From NCBI RefSeq assembly GCF_018873765.1, contig NC_057924.1, forward strand, positions 22,315,542 through 22,379,541: 64,000 bases of DNA. The letters are read 5' to 3'. Under the pieces are notes generated by a model. It made no database searches. It saw only the letters and a list, made by a program, of their open reading frames with translations, and was not told where the DNA came from. Made by a program: the position numbers and the translations under genes. The DNA is from Telopea speciosissima. Lineage: Eukaryota > Streptophyta > Magnoliopsida > Proteales > Proteaceae. Shown piece by piece: positions 54,426 to 64,000 of the stretch (positions are counted from its first letter, which is position 1; the number at the start of each line of letters is the position of its first letter).

Positions 54426-55917
54426 ATCGCTAACACATCATAATGAAAGACGAGTGAATCAATATTCTGCAGTTCACGTTCTCCAGCCAGGAATTCAACC
54501 TTTTCTCCACATTATTACCCATACGGCTATTTCAAGTGTCAAAACACTTCCTTTCCATAGGGACTACCAGAATTGAAAATCCCATGTTCAAATCACACCA
54601 TTAAAAAAAAATAATCTAACATTTCATTTATAATATACTAACTCCCAGTTGTTGCTTTAGTGTGCTAAACCTCACAAGTCCCAATATCTTTACCAAAAAA
54701 AAAAAAAACCAAGTCCCAATATCACAATTTGTTCATCAGGACAAACAAAGCTATTGTAGACAGAGCACAATCCAAGGGAACTGAGGAAAACTTGTGCAAG
54801 TTCTTGCAACAAGAAGTTTCCTGCACAATCACACTAACAAATGCACAACACAATGTTGGACGAGCTTATGTTCTTGATGGATTTCAGGGGGCAAATAAGT
54901 TATGAAATATTTAAATGAGTTGTCATAGAATTAGTTTACAGCTTAAGCAAAAAGAATTTACACTACATTTGTGCTACTCTTGGTGTTCATTCTGATAACA
55001 TCGCTTTGTTCACAATTTACCAACTAGTTAAGTAAGTGTGGTCTTCCCAAGACCACCGATTTCGATTATTGGATAAATCAAGAAATTTTGGTTGCTACTG
55101 TTATCTAGCAATAGTTTCAGTATCTCTTCTTTGTCTTCTCCTCTGTATAAAATGGGTGATCAATAGTTAGAATGGAGCTAGTCACTCGTTCGCTGGTTTC
55201 AACATTCCACTGTGTCCTATTTTCTAGCTTTCAAAAGATTAAAATTAGATTTGAGTTACCTTGTTTATTGTTTGAGAGATTCAAAGAGCTAGAATCTGAG
55301 AGGGAAACAATCTCTTTTATTTGCAGATTCCAAAAGAGAAGCCCCCTCCCCCAAAAAAAAAAAGAATCGACAGATTTGGGGTTTTCTTGTTGTCCAATTG
55401 CAGAACCGTGTATTGGCAGCTCTATTAAAAAAAAATAAAAAACTCTATAGCAGAAGTGTGTGCTCACCTCCTGGGCAGATGATTGAGAAAGGGAAATAGC
55501 AGTTTGAGAGAACTAAAATAAAAGAGTTACTGCTGCTGAAGCGTTTGTTCCATAGAGTTCTTCAATGTGCTTTTTGAATAGATTGAAGGTAGAAGAAGAT
55601 ACTCTAGGGTGATGTTACTATTGCTTCACTCATGTTCATGGAGGTGTTGTTACTAGGGATTGTTTTCTGAAAATCTTGGTGCATATTGAGTTCAGCATAG
55701 TTCACAGGTCGACCATCGCAAATCTGATCCAGTTCATCACTGTGTGAGTTTTTATATTTCTGCAAATTCAGTTTTAGTTTTCTGATTTTATCATCAGTTG
55801 TTTTGGTTGGTTGTTTTGATCGTGAAAGAGGTGTATTAGATTCGGTGTCTTCAATTTCAGATTTAACTTATTAACTCAATAATCTATCTTAGTATATCTT
55901 GTCAACAAACCTATTCA
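54426..55917. other. Intergenic or intronic, nothing recognised
   Basis: A-runs near 54603 and 54694-54709, otherwise AT-rich. Open frames (for example 55172-55438) have no family match. If the minus-strand gene model holds, this is intron. Confidence 0.4.
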
Positions 55918-56085
55918 TCAGTGTGCAAGGATTAATTTTAAAATATCTGAGATCTGATGGAATTCTTCTTTGAACAAGAGCCAATTTGAAAGAAGAGCAG
56001 CAGTATACTTGGAAGGTACGACGGGTGCTGTTTTAATAAGGTGATAATTTGAGATTCTAAATGCTCTGTTTGCTACTATGTTGAT
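55918..56085 (-). other. Exon-like segment, unidentified
   Basis: After acceptor-like cttatgtgcag (minus strand) the frame reads INIVANRAFRISNYHLIKTA, then SKYTAALLSNWLLFKEEFHQ. It has no stop until 55918, but no clear donor follows. It may be an exon of the same minus-strand gene as 46080-46450; the family is unknown. Confidence 0.3.
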
Positions 56086-56910
56086 CTGCACATAAGAAGA
56101 CACCTACATAGGTTATAATAAGCAACACCTACATAACCAGAGACCTCTTTAGTCGGATCAAAACTTTTATCCAATGAATATATCAAGAAGTGGCATATCT
56201 GTAGGTTTGTCAAAGGTTTAGAACATCGTCAAACGACTCAAACCTCTGATGCAGACAAGTATCAACAGCAGAGCCTTAACAAAACAAGGAAACCACTGGA
56301 TTCTTGCTGCTATTAAATTGATAAAACTTCCAGCATTGTTATCTTCCATCATTTATAAAGCTGAAAACAAAAGGGGAGGGTCCCATTAGGATTGCTTCCA
56401 TTAGTCTATTGTGAATTCAAACCTCTTGTCAACAATCTCCAAACATTCTTCAAATAATTTTCCCCTCTAAAATAACGGAAATGAAGGCTTTGAAGAACCA
56501 TGAAAAAATATAAAATGCCTATTACCAACAAAGAAACAACTGATCAGATTTTGCAATTTGAGTTTACACATAGAGAGTCATGAGTCATCCATGCCCGGAG
56601 ACAATTAATGCCAACAGAACTAACCCAGTTAATCAGGGTATAAGGCTAGAAGATCATCTAATTCACAACAACTTTACTCTTTCCAGGGTTTAAAACTCCC
56701 AAAACATGTAATCTAGAAGATCAATTAGTTCCAGTGGTGATTAAGCCAATCAAGTTTAGCTCTTCATCCATCTAATAAACACCAACTAAATTCACATAAG
56801 CAAACCCCCAATCTCGATACTAAAAGGCTGCTCAAGAAGGTAGTGTTATGTGATTGGGACTAAGCATACAATCGGTTCTTCAAATTGAGAGAGAGAAAGA
56901 GAGAGCATAC

Positions 56911-57000
56911 CTAGTGTCGCTGCCGGGGCTGGGGCATGAAAGCATCACCATATAGATGGAGGTCGCCGGAGGGAATGAAGAGAGATGACGACAGAGCTCC
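56911..57000 (-). other. Possible first exon with start codon and donor
   Basis: Minus strand ATG at 56951 opens MVMLSCPSPGSDTR and runs into donor ACTAG|gtatgc (56911). CT-rich sequence follows in the putative intron. The upstream part resembles a plant 5' untranslated region. The start is chosen from context only. Confidence 0.3.
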
Positions 57001-57769
57001 AACTATTTCATTGAATGGTTGCAGAGGAGTATCTTATGAAATGACAAAAATGCCATCTTAAATGTCAATTTGCAATATAATCATGAGATTTTAATAAAAG
57101 GAAATGAAATGTCTATTTTGCCCACCTAATTGATCCCTCTATGTATCATTGTTCATTATGTATTGGTCTTTTCACTGTTTTGCTAATTTTCCAAACGTAA
57201 CCTACCCTTGTTACATGAATAACAACCCATATTCAAAATTAAAAACTTATCACTTTTCAAGAAGCATTAAACTTGCAACTTGCACATGAAACCCAAACCT
57301 TCATGGGTACTTGTTTGGGATTAGAGACTTGTAACTCCAAGGGATGTGGGTGACCAAAATGGTGGATTGAAGGAGGAGAATTCGAATTCGGATTTCCCAT
57401 CTCTCACCCTCTCTGTGAAGACTTTAAACTGAAGAAACTCAAACAGCCCAAATGGATATTGTAGAGTGTAACCATGAAAGCTTGAATTATAGAACAATGC
57501 TTATGGTTTATTGTTGACTTCTAATTTTTTTTCTAAGTCAACTATAGTGGTAATACACCTCATGAGCATCAGAACTGCTCATTCTTGTGTTTGAGAGAGA
57601 GTGAGAGAGTTGGGGCAGCAAATTGGGTTTTGGATTTGAGAAGAGACTGAGGGGTGAGAACGTTGATGAAGCACAAGATTATGCCACATTTAGAATCTAG
57701 TAGTGCGTGTCAAGGAATTTTCCCAATACCCAATAGAAATATGCCATATAGAATAAAATTAACAAGTAG
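57001..57769. other. Intergenic, possible 5' flank
   Basis: No gene is supported. Short GA-rich tract near 57593-57607. Confidence 0.4.
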
Positions 57770-58024
57770 AGAAAGGGCTAAACAATGTTTGAAAGGAACA
57801 GAAAAGGGTCGGGCTAGGTTGGGCTACCATTCGGTTGGTCTGGTCGGGCGCCCGACGGGCTAAAACCCCACACCATGATCGCCCACTTACTAAACGTGTC
57901 AGGCTTAAACTAAACATGTTGGGCTTAAGCCTGACATGTTTAATAAACGGGGCGGGCCGGGCAGGGCTTTATCTGGGTAGGCTCGGTCGATTCTACTGGG
58001 TTGGGCCTGGAATTGACACCCCTA
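57770..58024. mobile_element. hAT-like element, right end
   Basis: GC-rich gggtcgggctaggttggg-type sequence ends in ttgacaccccta (58013-58024), matching the terminus class at 38923. Its left terminus is not found. A second taggggtgtcaa starts only 11 bases later (58035-58046), followed by ccgaacc/cggttcgg-rich sequence to about 58225, so two related elements lie side by side. Confidence 0.55.
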
Positions 58025-58261
58025 GGGTTTGGGGTAGGGGTGTCAATACATGAACTGAACCGATCCAACCCGAATTACACCGAACCACACCGGACCGATC
58101 TCTTATTGGATCGGCTTCAGTATGGGAGTTTAGAGGGCATTTGGTTTCGGTTTGGTTCGGTCTAACCCGACGGTTCACCATTGAGCCTGACCGTTAGACC
58201 CGAACCCAACCCGATCAAACCCTACTAAAACTTAAATGAGTAAATGCCTAATGCCCAACAC

Positions 58262-59700
58262 TTCTTTCTGGTATGTTGGGATAGAATGTGTCGTCCCAAG
58301 TCTGAGGGGGGGTTGGGTTTTAGAAAGGCTGATCATCACCATAGGGCTCTCCTTTTAAAGTTGGGTTGGAGACTAATTATTGAACCGGTCTCTCTTTGGG
58401 CTCGTGTCTTGAAAGCTAAATATTTTTCTAAACGTAGTATCTTTGACCCTGCCACAAGAGCCAAGAAGGGTTCGTGGACCTGGAATAGCATCACGCATGT
58501 TATACCGGATTTGGAACGTATGGTGTTCCGGCGTATTGGTAATGGCTGCAACACTTCTTTCTGGTATTATAAGTGGGTGCCTTCTTTACCAGGTAATCTC
58601 TCTCAAGCTGCTGTTTCTCTATTCCCTATCTCCCCAATTGATAAATTGTTACCGGTAAGTCATTTTATCACTCAAAACAAATGGAATTTTGATCAACTAC
58701 ATAAGTATCTTTCCCCTGTTGTGATAAATCATATTAAAAAAATTAAGTGTTCCCCTTCAGAGGATCAGTGGTGGTATAGTAACACGAAAACGAGCCAGTT
58801 TACTACTAAAGCTGCTGCTAATTATTTATCTTCCTCTGCCATTAATTCTTGAGCTTTTGTTAGTTGGCAGAAATTTTTTTGGAATCTTAGCCTCCATCCC
58901 AAATTTAAACTTTTCTTCTGGCGTTTGATCAATGCAGGACTTCCAACCAAGGATATTCTATCAAAATGGATCCAGATTGACTCCACCTGTGCTCTCTGTG
59001 GAAATGGTGTTGAATCTCTATGGCACCTTTTCCTTTCTTGTGATTGGGTCAAACGAATCTAGGCTGCAGGACCACTAGGATTAAGGCCTGAAAGTCTAGG
59101 ATTTGCTACTTTCAGTCGGTTCTGTTCTTTTTTCTACCATTAGCTTTGGTCTGATAAGATTATGTTGTCCTGGTTTTTTAGCGTCTTTATAATTACTTGT
59201 TACTTTATTTGGACTTTTAAAAATAAGGTTGTTATCGGTTCGGATGAGCCTGACCCCTCTAGGGTTTTGAAGGCTATTCAAAGATGGATTGGGGACTTGA
59301 ATCTGGTTTCTGCGTCCTTCTCTATTTTGGATTCCATGCCCGCTATTTCACATTTTGAATTAAGTCCTTTATTGTTTCATATACCTTATTATGATTATCG
59401 TATTTTAATTTGTGCAGGTTTTAGTTCCTCGAGACTAACTATGGCTGGTTGGGCTTTTCTCATCTTGATTCAGGGACAGTTTAGGTTTTTTGATGCAGGG
59501 TCATTACTGCTAACGATGGAACATAAACATTATGTTCTTACGATCGTAAAGGATTAACCCATGCTGCCTCCATTGGGTTGAGGATAAAAGAAATTTGGTG
59601 TGATAATCCATGTATCAGTCAATCTCTTCCATCTCCAACCAAATGTCTATGGCCTTGGTTATTATTTAATAGTTATCTATATTGTTGCATGTGGAAATCT
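58262..59700 (+). pseudogene. L1-type LINE, C-terminal remnant (zf-RVT and RNase H)
   Basis: 58244-58852 reads CWDRMCRPKSEGGLGFRKAD, then ALLLKLGWRLI..PVSLWARV, the region after the RT domain in plant L1 ORF2. In the next frame SWQKFFWNLSLHPKFKLFFW and CALCGNGVESLWHLFLSCDW give the zf-RVT motif (59000-59050). The RNase H part follows in pieces (CAGFSSSRLTMAGWAF; AASIGLRIKEIWCDN) to about 59700. Stops and frameshifts separate the parts. RT catalytic and endonuclease domains are missing, so it is a 5'-truncated copy, the usual LINE outcome. Confidence 0.85.
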
Positions 59701-60800
59701 CCGATGCTTGGTTCGCCCACGGATGAGCCTGCAAAGACCAAGTGATGAGCACAAGAGAGTCGGTGTGGCTCTGGCCTAGGACTCTCCGATGCTAAAGTTA
59801 GATCACCAGTGCAACAGCGTAACTGCTAGTTAATGTCAGATGAGGAATGGTGCTCCATACCTGGGTATTTATAGAGTGAGGATGAGATGAGGCGGTTGGA
59901 AGAGTCCTAGTATGGTAGGAGTCCTTCTTTTGGAAGGCTCTCTGGCGTAGAGCGGAGTGGAGAGCTATTTTTGGGGTCAGACTCTTATTAAGGTAAGAGC
60001 CCATGTAAAGTATAATTTCGTATTGCGCCGGGATCGTGGCTCAATCCTTATCCCGTGATTCCCGGGATGTGCTGACGTGGCCACGCGATCCCTGGTAGGA
60101 CGTTATGGTAGCTTCTGTGAAGGAGGGCTCGATATGGGAGGTCGGCCTCAAAGCTCGGCTTAGGAGCTCGGCCCCGGCATGTATGACCTGAGGGTCATCA
60201 CTAGTTGTGTGAGCTTGGCCGCGCTATGGTGCTCCAATCAAGCCCGACCTGAGTAGGCTTGGACCGTGGGGTAGGCGGGCTTGCTACTCAATCGCGATGG
60301 GGGATCTTTGGGTTGGTACTGGTCTGCCGTATCGTACAGCCAGAGATCGGCCGAAGAGCTCGGCCCACTGGGTCGGCCTCGTCCGACCCATACAAGTTTA
60401 GTTAAGCGTCCGATTGACTTGGATGTGTCCGACGAGCTCGGCCAAGTAGTAAGCTTCATCGAAGATCGGGTCGACCCGGTCTTCCGCCGAGCTCGGTTCG
60501 GCCATGTGGCAGCTTCTGATTGGTGGGGTGTTTTATGCCTTATCACAGGCCCCCCCTACTCATCAGGGATCGGCCCGGCACTGATAAGTGAAGTTTCTTG
60601 GTCTGCTCATCTGAAAGATTCTTACCGTCGAGCCAAACTCATTTTGTCGGGGATTTGACATTGTACTGTCTGACAGTTGGGCGTCAGTGCCACGTCAGTA
60701 GAGTCATTATGGCAGGCTCGGGAATTTGAATCGTCTTTTGATCTGGACCATTGAATCGTGCTGAGCTCTCCTTGGCCATTGGATCAGTTCAGCCCCAGAG
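59701..60800 (+). other. GC-richer upstream region of the gypsy-type gene (LTR-like)
   Basis: Composition shifts here to tcggcc/gagctcgg-rich DNA that continues to the window end, showing one element covers this side. It could be a 5' LTR, but I cannot fix its start, find a primer site, or see a second copy inside the window. The open frames at 60238-60658 are shadows. Confidence 0.4.
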
Positions 60801-60809
60801 TTATAAATA
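60801..60809 (+). promoter_or_regulatory. TATA box of the gypsy-type gene
   Basis: ttataaata followed 25-35 bases later by CT-rich start-site-like sequence. The ATG at 60987 is ~185 bases downstream. Confidence 0.6.
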
Positions 60810-60986
60810 GGCGACTCCTCCCTGTTCATTCTTCACTATTCCAAATTATTGACTTCTCGGCAAGCTCGGATTTCTTAGCTCTGCAGCGCTCGGTTCTTTC
60901 TGGTTCGTGATCAGCTCGACTTTTGCTTCGCTCGTGTTCAGTTCATCTTCAGCTCTTCTTCAACCAGTAAGTCCTCTCTGCCCAGT

Positions 60987-63218
60987 ATGTCAGTTGGTAG
61001 TAGTCCCCGGCAGAGGGCGCGAGTCTGAGCCGAGAGCTCCCCGCTCGTTCTCCCATAGTAGACTTGTTGGGCTAGACTTTGGACGAGCCCAATGTAGTGA
61101 AGCCTCGTCAGGCCGAGGTTACCGAGCCTCCGTTGCCAATGGAGTTCGGCCTCGTGGCCTAACCAATTATCGGGGACCGAGCTGAGAGCTTTGGATCGTC
61201 CTCGTCCGATGATGGGGAGTCAAGTGAGGGCGATTCTTCAGAAGTGGGGGTTGGTTGGGTCAGTTCATTCGCTGATGCCCCTGAGCTCGAAGAAGGGAGT
61301 GTCGGCACCATTCCGAGCACGATCACGGATGCTGACCTCGACTATCTGAGGACGACCTATGCCATCCCCAAGGACATCCAGTCCGAGCTCCTAACCCAGG
61401 GGAGATGGCCTGCTACATCAGGCCCAGCAAGGTGGCTTTATATGAGCTACCTTTCAAGTACGCGTTCAGGCTCCCCGTCCTCGGACTGGTGGACCAGATC
61501 TTGGACTACTTCCACCTGTCCCCAGGTCAGCTGGTGCCGAACTCTTGGCTGGCTGTGTATGGGTTCTATGCCTTATTTTATGAGATGGGCCGAGGTGCAA
61601 GCGTGGCACTTTTCTCTCGGCTCTTTTTCTTGAAGAAGTCTCCAGAGAAGGGGTGGTACTATTTCAGCTGTCGATCTGGGAAGAGTGCGGCCCTGGGCGG
61701 CCATAAATTTTTGGTCGATACATCGAGCTTCAATAAGCATTGGAAGCCTCGCTTCTTCTTTGCTTCCTTTCCAAACAGCCCTCTCCCCGAGAATGAGCTG
61801 ACCTCGCTCGACTTGATCCCCCAGCGTCCACCCCTCGATGTCCTCCAGCTTCAGGATGAGGGGTTCCTTTAAAGGTGGCATATGACCCCTGGTAGGAGCC
61901 CGAGCCAGGCCTGTTTCTGCCGCCCGAGCTGACCCCTTTACTTAGTCTTCTTTTCTTTTTTGGTTTGTTTCTGACGTTTTGTTTTTCTTGCAGTGGTCGA
62001 CCATATTCCCCTAATGGATACAACTCGGCTAAGGGCCGAGACCATTGTGGACCGGAGGAAGAAAAATGCCAAGAAGAAGTTCCAGGGTGAGTCCTCCAAG
62101 GCCCCCAAGGGTAAGGCCGTGCTGCCTAGCCCGCCAGACGTCATGGTCGGCCTTGAGGCCGAGAAGAGTACGGACCCAGAGGGGTCTCCAAGGAAAGGGA
62201 AGGGCCGAAAAGGTGAGAGGAGCCCACCGAGAGATACCAAGTGTCAGAAGCTCTCGGTCAATCTGACGAGTGGTGGCCTTTCGCCCGTGGCCTCACCCCC
62301 CAACATCTCCCGATATGTCTTGGGAAGGGCCTTGGCCAGCAACATTCCGGTGAGGCCGACCTGGCGCCTCTTCCCAGGGGACTCGGCATTGATGTCGGCC
62401 ACGTATACCAAGGAATGGCTGGACGCAGGTCGGCTACCGACTGACAGGGAGAAGCTCGAGGCGCTGTCCGACCCCGAGCTCCTCTCCACCCTGTTTCAGG
62501 ACTTTAATATGGTAAGTTTCCTGTTCGGCTCTTGTGATTAGATCCGACCTGTGTAACCCGACCTGACTTTTGTTCTAATGCTTTCTTGCAGGGCTTCACC
62601 AAGGCAGTGGAGACCATGCTTCGTTTTGAGCGACTCTTGACCGAGAACCTCTCCCTGGGTGTCTAGTGTAAAAAGGCTTACCACAATGCTCAGGATGCCG
62701 TTCAGAGGCGTCGGGAGACTCAAGAGAAGCTTACTGCCGCCGAGGCTGACCTGAAGAGCTCTAGGGTCGAGGTGACCAGGCAGAAGGAGAAGGCCAAGGC
62801 TCTGCAGGCTCAGCTCGATGAGGTGAGGGAGAAGGCCAAGGAGGACCTGGCCCTGGCTCAGGACGAGGTGATCAGCGACTACCTCCAATCGAAGGAGTAC
62901 GCTGACGTGTGCCATGAGATTAGGAAGCCTCCTTATGCCGAGGGTTTTGAGGCAGGCTGGGCTGATCTCTTGGCCGAGATCAAGGCAGCCTATCCCGATC
63001 TCAATCTCTCACGTTTTGACGATGATGCGACTACTTTTACTGAGGGGTTGGGAGATGAGGAGGGAGCTGAGGTCACCCAGGCTCTGGCAATTGAGGACCC
63101 TACCTAGGCCGACCCCCTCGCCCTCGACGCTGAGCCCCAAGACCTCCTTGCCGAGCATACCACCGTGGATGTCGCCAAGGTCGCCTCTAAGTCTACTGCC
63201 GAGGAGATTGAGATGTAA
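60987..63218 (+). pseudogene. 'Putative gypsy-type transposon' domain gene, three exons, decayed
   Basis: A start-like ATG at 60987 (MSVGSSPRQRARV) is soon broken. From 61244 the frame reads ITDADLDYLRTTYAIPKDIQ, and after a one-base loss in a G-run near 61399 continues MACYIRPSKVALYELPFKYA, then LDYFHLSPGQLVPNSW and GWYYF. That is the plant domain labelled 'putative gypsy-type transposon' (Transposase_28 type). Intron 1 is 61892-61993 (CCTG|gtagga ... cttgcag). Exon 2 (61994-62511) is basic and Pro-rich. Intron 2 is 62512-62591 (ATG|gtaagt ... cttgcag). Exon 3 (62592-63218) is a coiled coil rich in Lys/Glu/Ala. Stops at 61870, 62664 and 63105 fit transitions. Biochemical function is unknown. 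Confidence 0.75.
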
Positions 63219-63714
63219 TTATTATTGTTTTTTTTTTTTTTTTTTTTTTTGCGGGCCAAACTGCCCACCTTGTAACCATGCCGAGCAGTCGGCTTATACT
63301 GAATGAAAATCTCTTTTTCTCAAAATTTATCTAAGTGTTTTAGCTCGGCAATTTTAGCCTACTTTTCCTTGTGTATATTGTTCCACTTGATGCTGTGGCC
63401 GAGCTGATGACCCATTCCGTTAGTCGAGCTTAAGGACTTGGCTATTTTTTAGCTGTGCTTTACTAGGTCATCGGTTCGGCCATGCCATGTTCGAGGTCAG
63501 GATGACTTTCGCCTTGGTTAATTACTTTGTTGTTCCAAGCGGTCAAATCAGATCGACTATCATATAAGCGGCTGGGTGGCCGAGCAGCCTTCCTGGCTGA
63601 GCGTAATGCCTTAGCTTAGTTTTAGACTTTGTTCAGCTCGACCATGGGGAGAGTTTGCTCTTGTTGGTTCAGATGTCGGCCAGTCTTTGTGGGTTGGTCT
63701 TAAGACTTGGTTGC
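63219..63714 (+). other. 3' flank of the gypsy-type gene
   Basis: T-run at about 63229-63251, then gaatgaaaat near 63300, which could serve as a poly(A) signal (inference). Further on are tcggcc-rich sequence and degenerate versions of the following repeat. No gene. Confidence 0.5.
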
Positions 63715-64000
63715 CGACCTATGAAGGTCGGTCTTTAAGGTCGGCCAGGTCTATGAGGACCAGTTTTATGATTTGGTTGTCGACCTATGAGGGTCGGTCT
63801 TTGAGGTCGGCCAGGTCTATGAGGACCGATCTTATGACTTGGTTGCCGACCTATGAGGGTCGGTCTTTGAGGTCGGCCAGGTCTATGAGGACCGGTCTTA
63901 TGACTTGGTTGCCGACCTATGAGGGTCGGTCTTTGAGGTCGGCTAGGTCTATGAGGACCGATCTTAAGACTTGGTTGCCGACCTATGATGGTTGGTCTTT
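63715..64000 (+). repeat. 66-bp minisatellite, at least 4.3 units, continues past the window
   Basis: Units start at 63715, 63781, 63847, 63913 and 63979. Each holds the hairpin ccgacctatgagggtcgg (6-bp stem) and a second partial inverted repeat ggtcggccaggtc...gaggacc. The period is a multiple of three, and one plus and one minus frame stay open, which is not in itself evidence of coding. Confidence 0.9.

Noticed and set aside
60238..60658. Overlapping ~100-125 codon frames on both strands
   Set aside because: GC-rich tcggcc sequence has few stops by composition; no domain, and it lies upstream of the TATA box.
63715..64000. CRISPR-like array of regular repeats
   Set aside because: The units are contiguous near-identical 66-mers with no unique spacers, in a plant transposon context. 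It is a minisatellite.
1..64000. Plastid or mitochondrial DNA insertions
   Set aside because: I saw no organellar gene words (rRNA, psb, rps, nad, cox) on either strand; the tRNA-like folds do not match organellar tRNAs I recognise.

Overview
The window is repeat-rich nuclear DNA of a flowering plant. The evidence is several Ty1/copia elements with plant-type initiator-Met primer sites, an Au-type SINE, Mutator-like elements carrying plant gene pieces, hAT-like non-autonomous elements and CACTA-type subterminal repeats. The recognisable host peptides are also plant types: SPT16, WDR43/UTP5, a Raf-like HT1-type kinase, an IQD protein and a U-box-like N-terminus. I cannot name the species. I see no complete, undamaged host gene; what remains are exons, captured fragments and broken transposon genes.

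Left third (1-27000): a duplicated ~790 bp stretch frames the layout. Copy 1 (824-1608) is uninterrupted. Copy 2 has been split by two insertions. The first (3136-17347) is a large non-autonomous LTR retrotransposon with ~3.1 kb LTRs, no gag-pol, and a decayed antisense gene. Its 3' LTR hosts a minus-strand copia element (9080-15333) whose own 5' LTR was cut short by a deletion with 3-bp microhomology. The second (17554-26668) is a Mutator-like element with imperfect long TIRs and an 8-bp target duplication, hosting a plus-strand copia element (18782-26331) with 5-bp target duplication.

Middle (27000-48900): the two ends of a WDR43/UTP5 homologue (28671-28966 and 30839-30921) flank a CACTA fragment and a copia fragment that occupy the place of its WD40 core. 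Two Pack-MULE-like elements follow: 31517-32660 with an SPT16 fragment, and 36877-38803 with a Raf-like kinase N-terminus plus a U-box-like N-terminus in the opposite orientation. Two further hAT-type elements have clear 8-bp target duplications (39332-39973, 42404-43200). There are LINE RNase H remnants, an IQD exon, two tRNA-like sequences, an Au SINE, and exon-like segments of two unidentified host genes.

Right third (48900-64000): a third copia element (48918-about 54425, Tnt1/Tork-like by domain wording) may lie in an intron of a minus-strand gene. Then come a LINE C-terminal remnant (58262-59700) and a GC-richer transposon region. That region has a TATA box, a three-exon gene matching the 'putative gypsy-type transposon' domain family (60987-63218) and a 66-bp palindromic minisatellite running off the window end.

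Most premature stops in the retrotransposon genes can be explained by C-to-T or G-to-A transitions, as expected from methylated, silenced repeats. I found no new biological system with confidence. The best leads are the composite Pack-MULE, the antisense gene and tandem hairpins of the large non-autonomous element, and the gypsy-type gene with its minisatellite.
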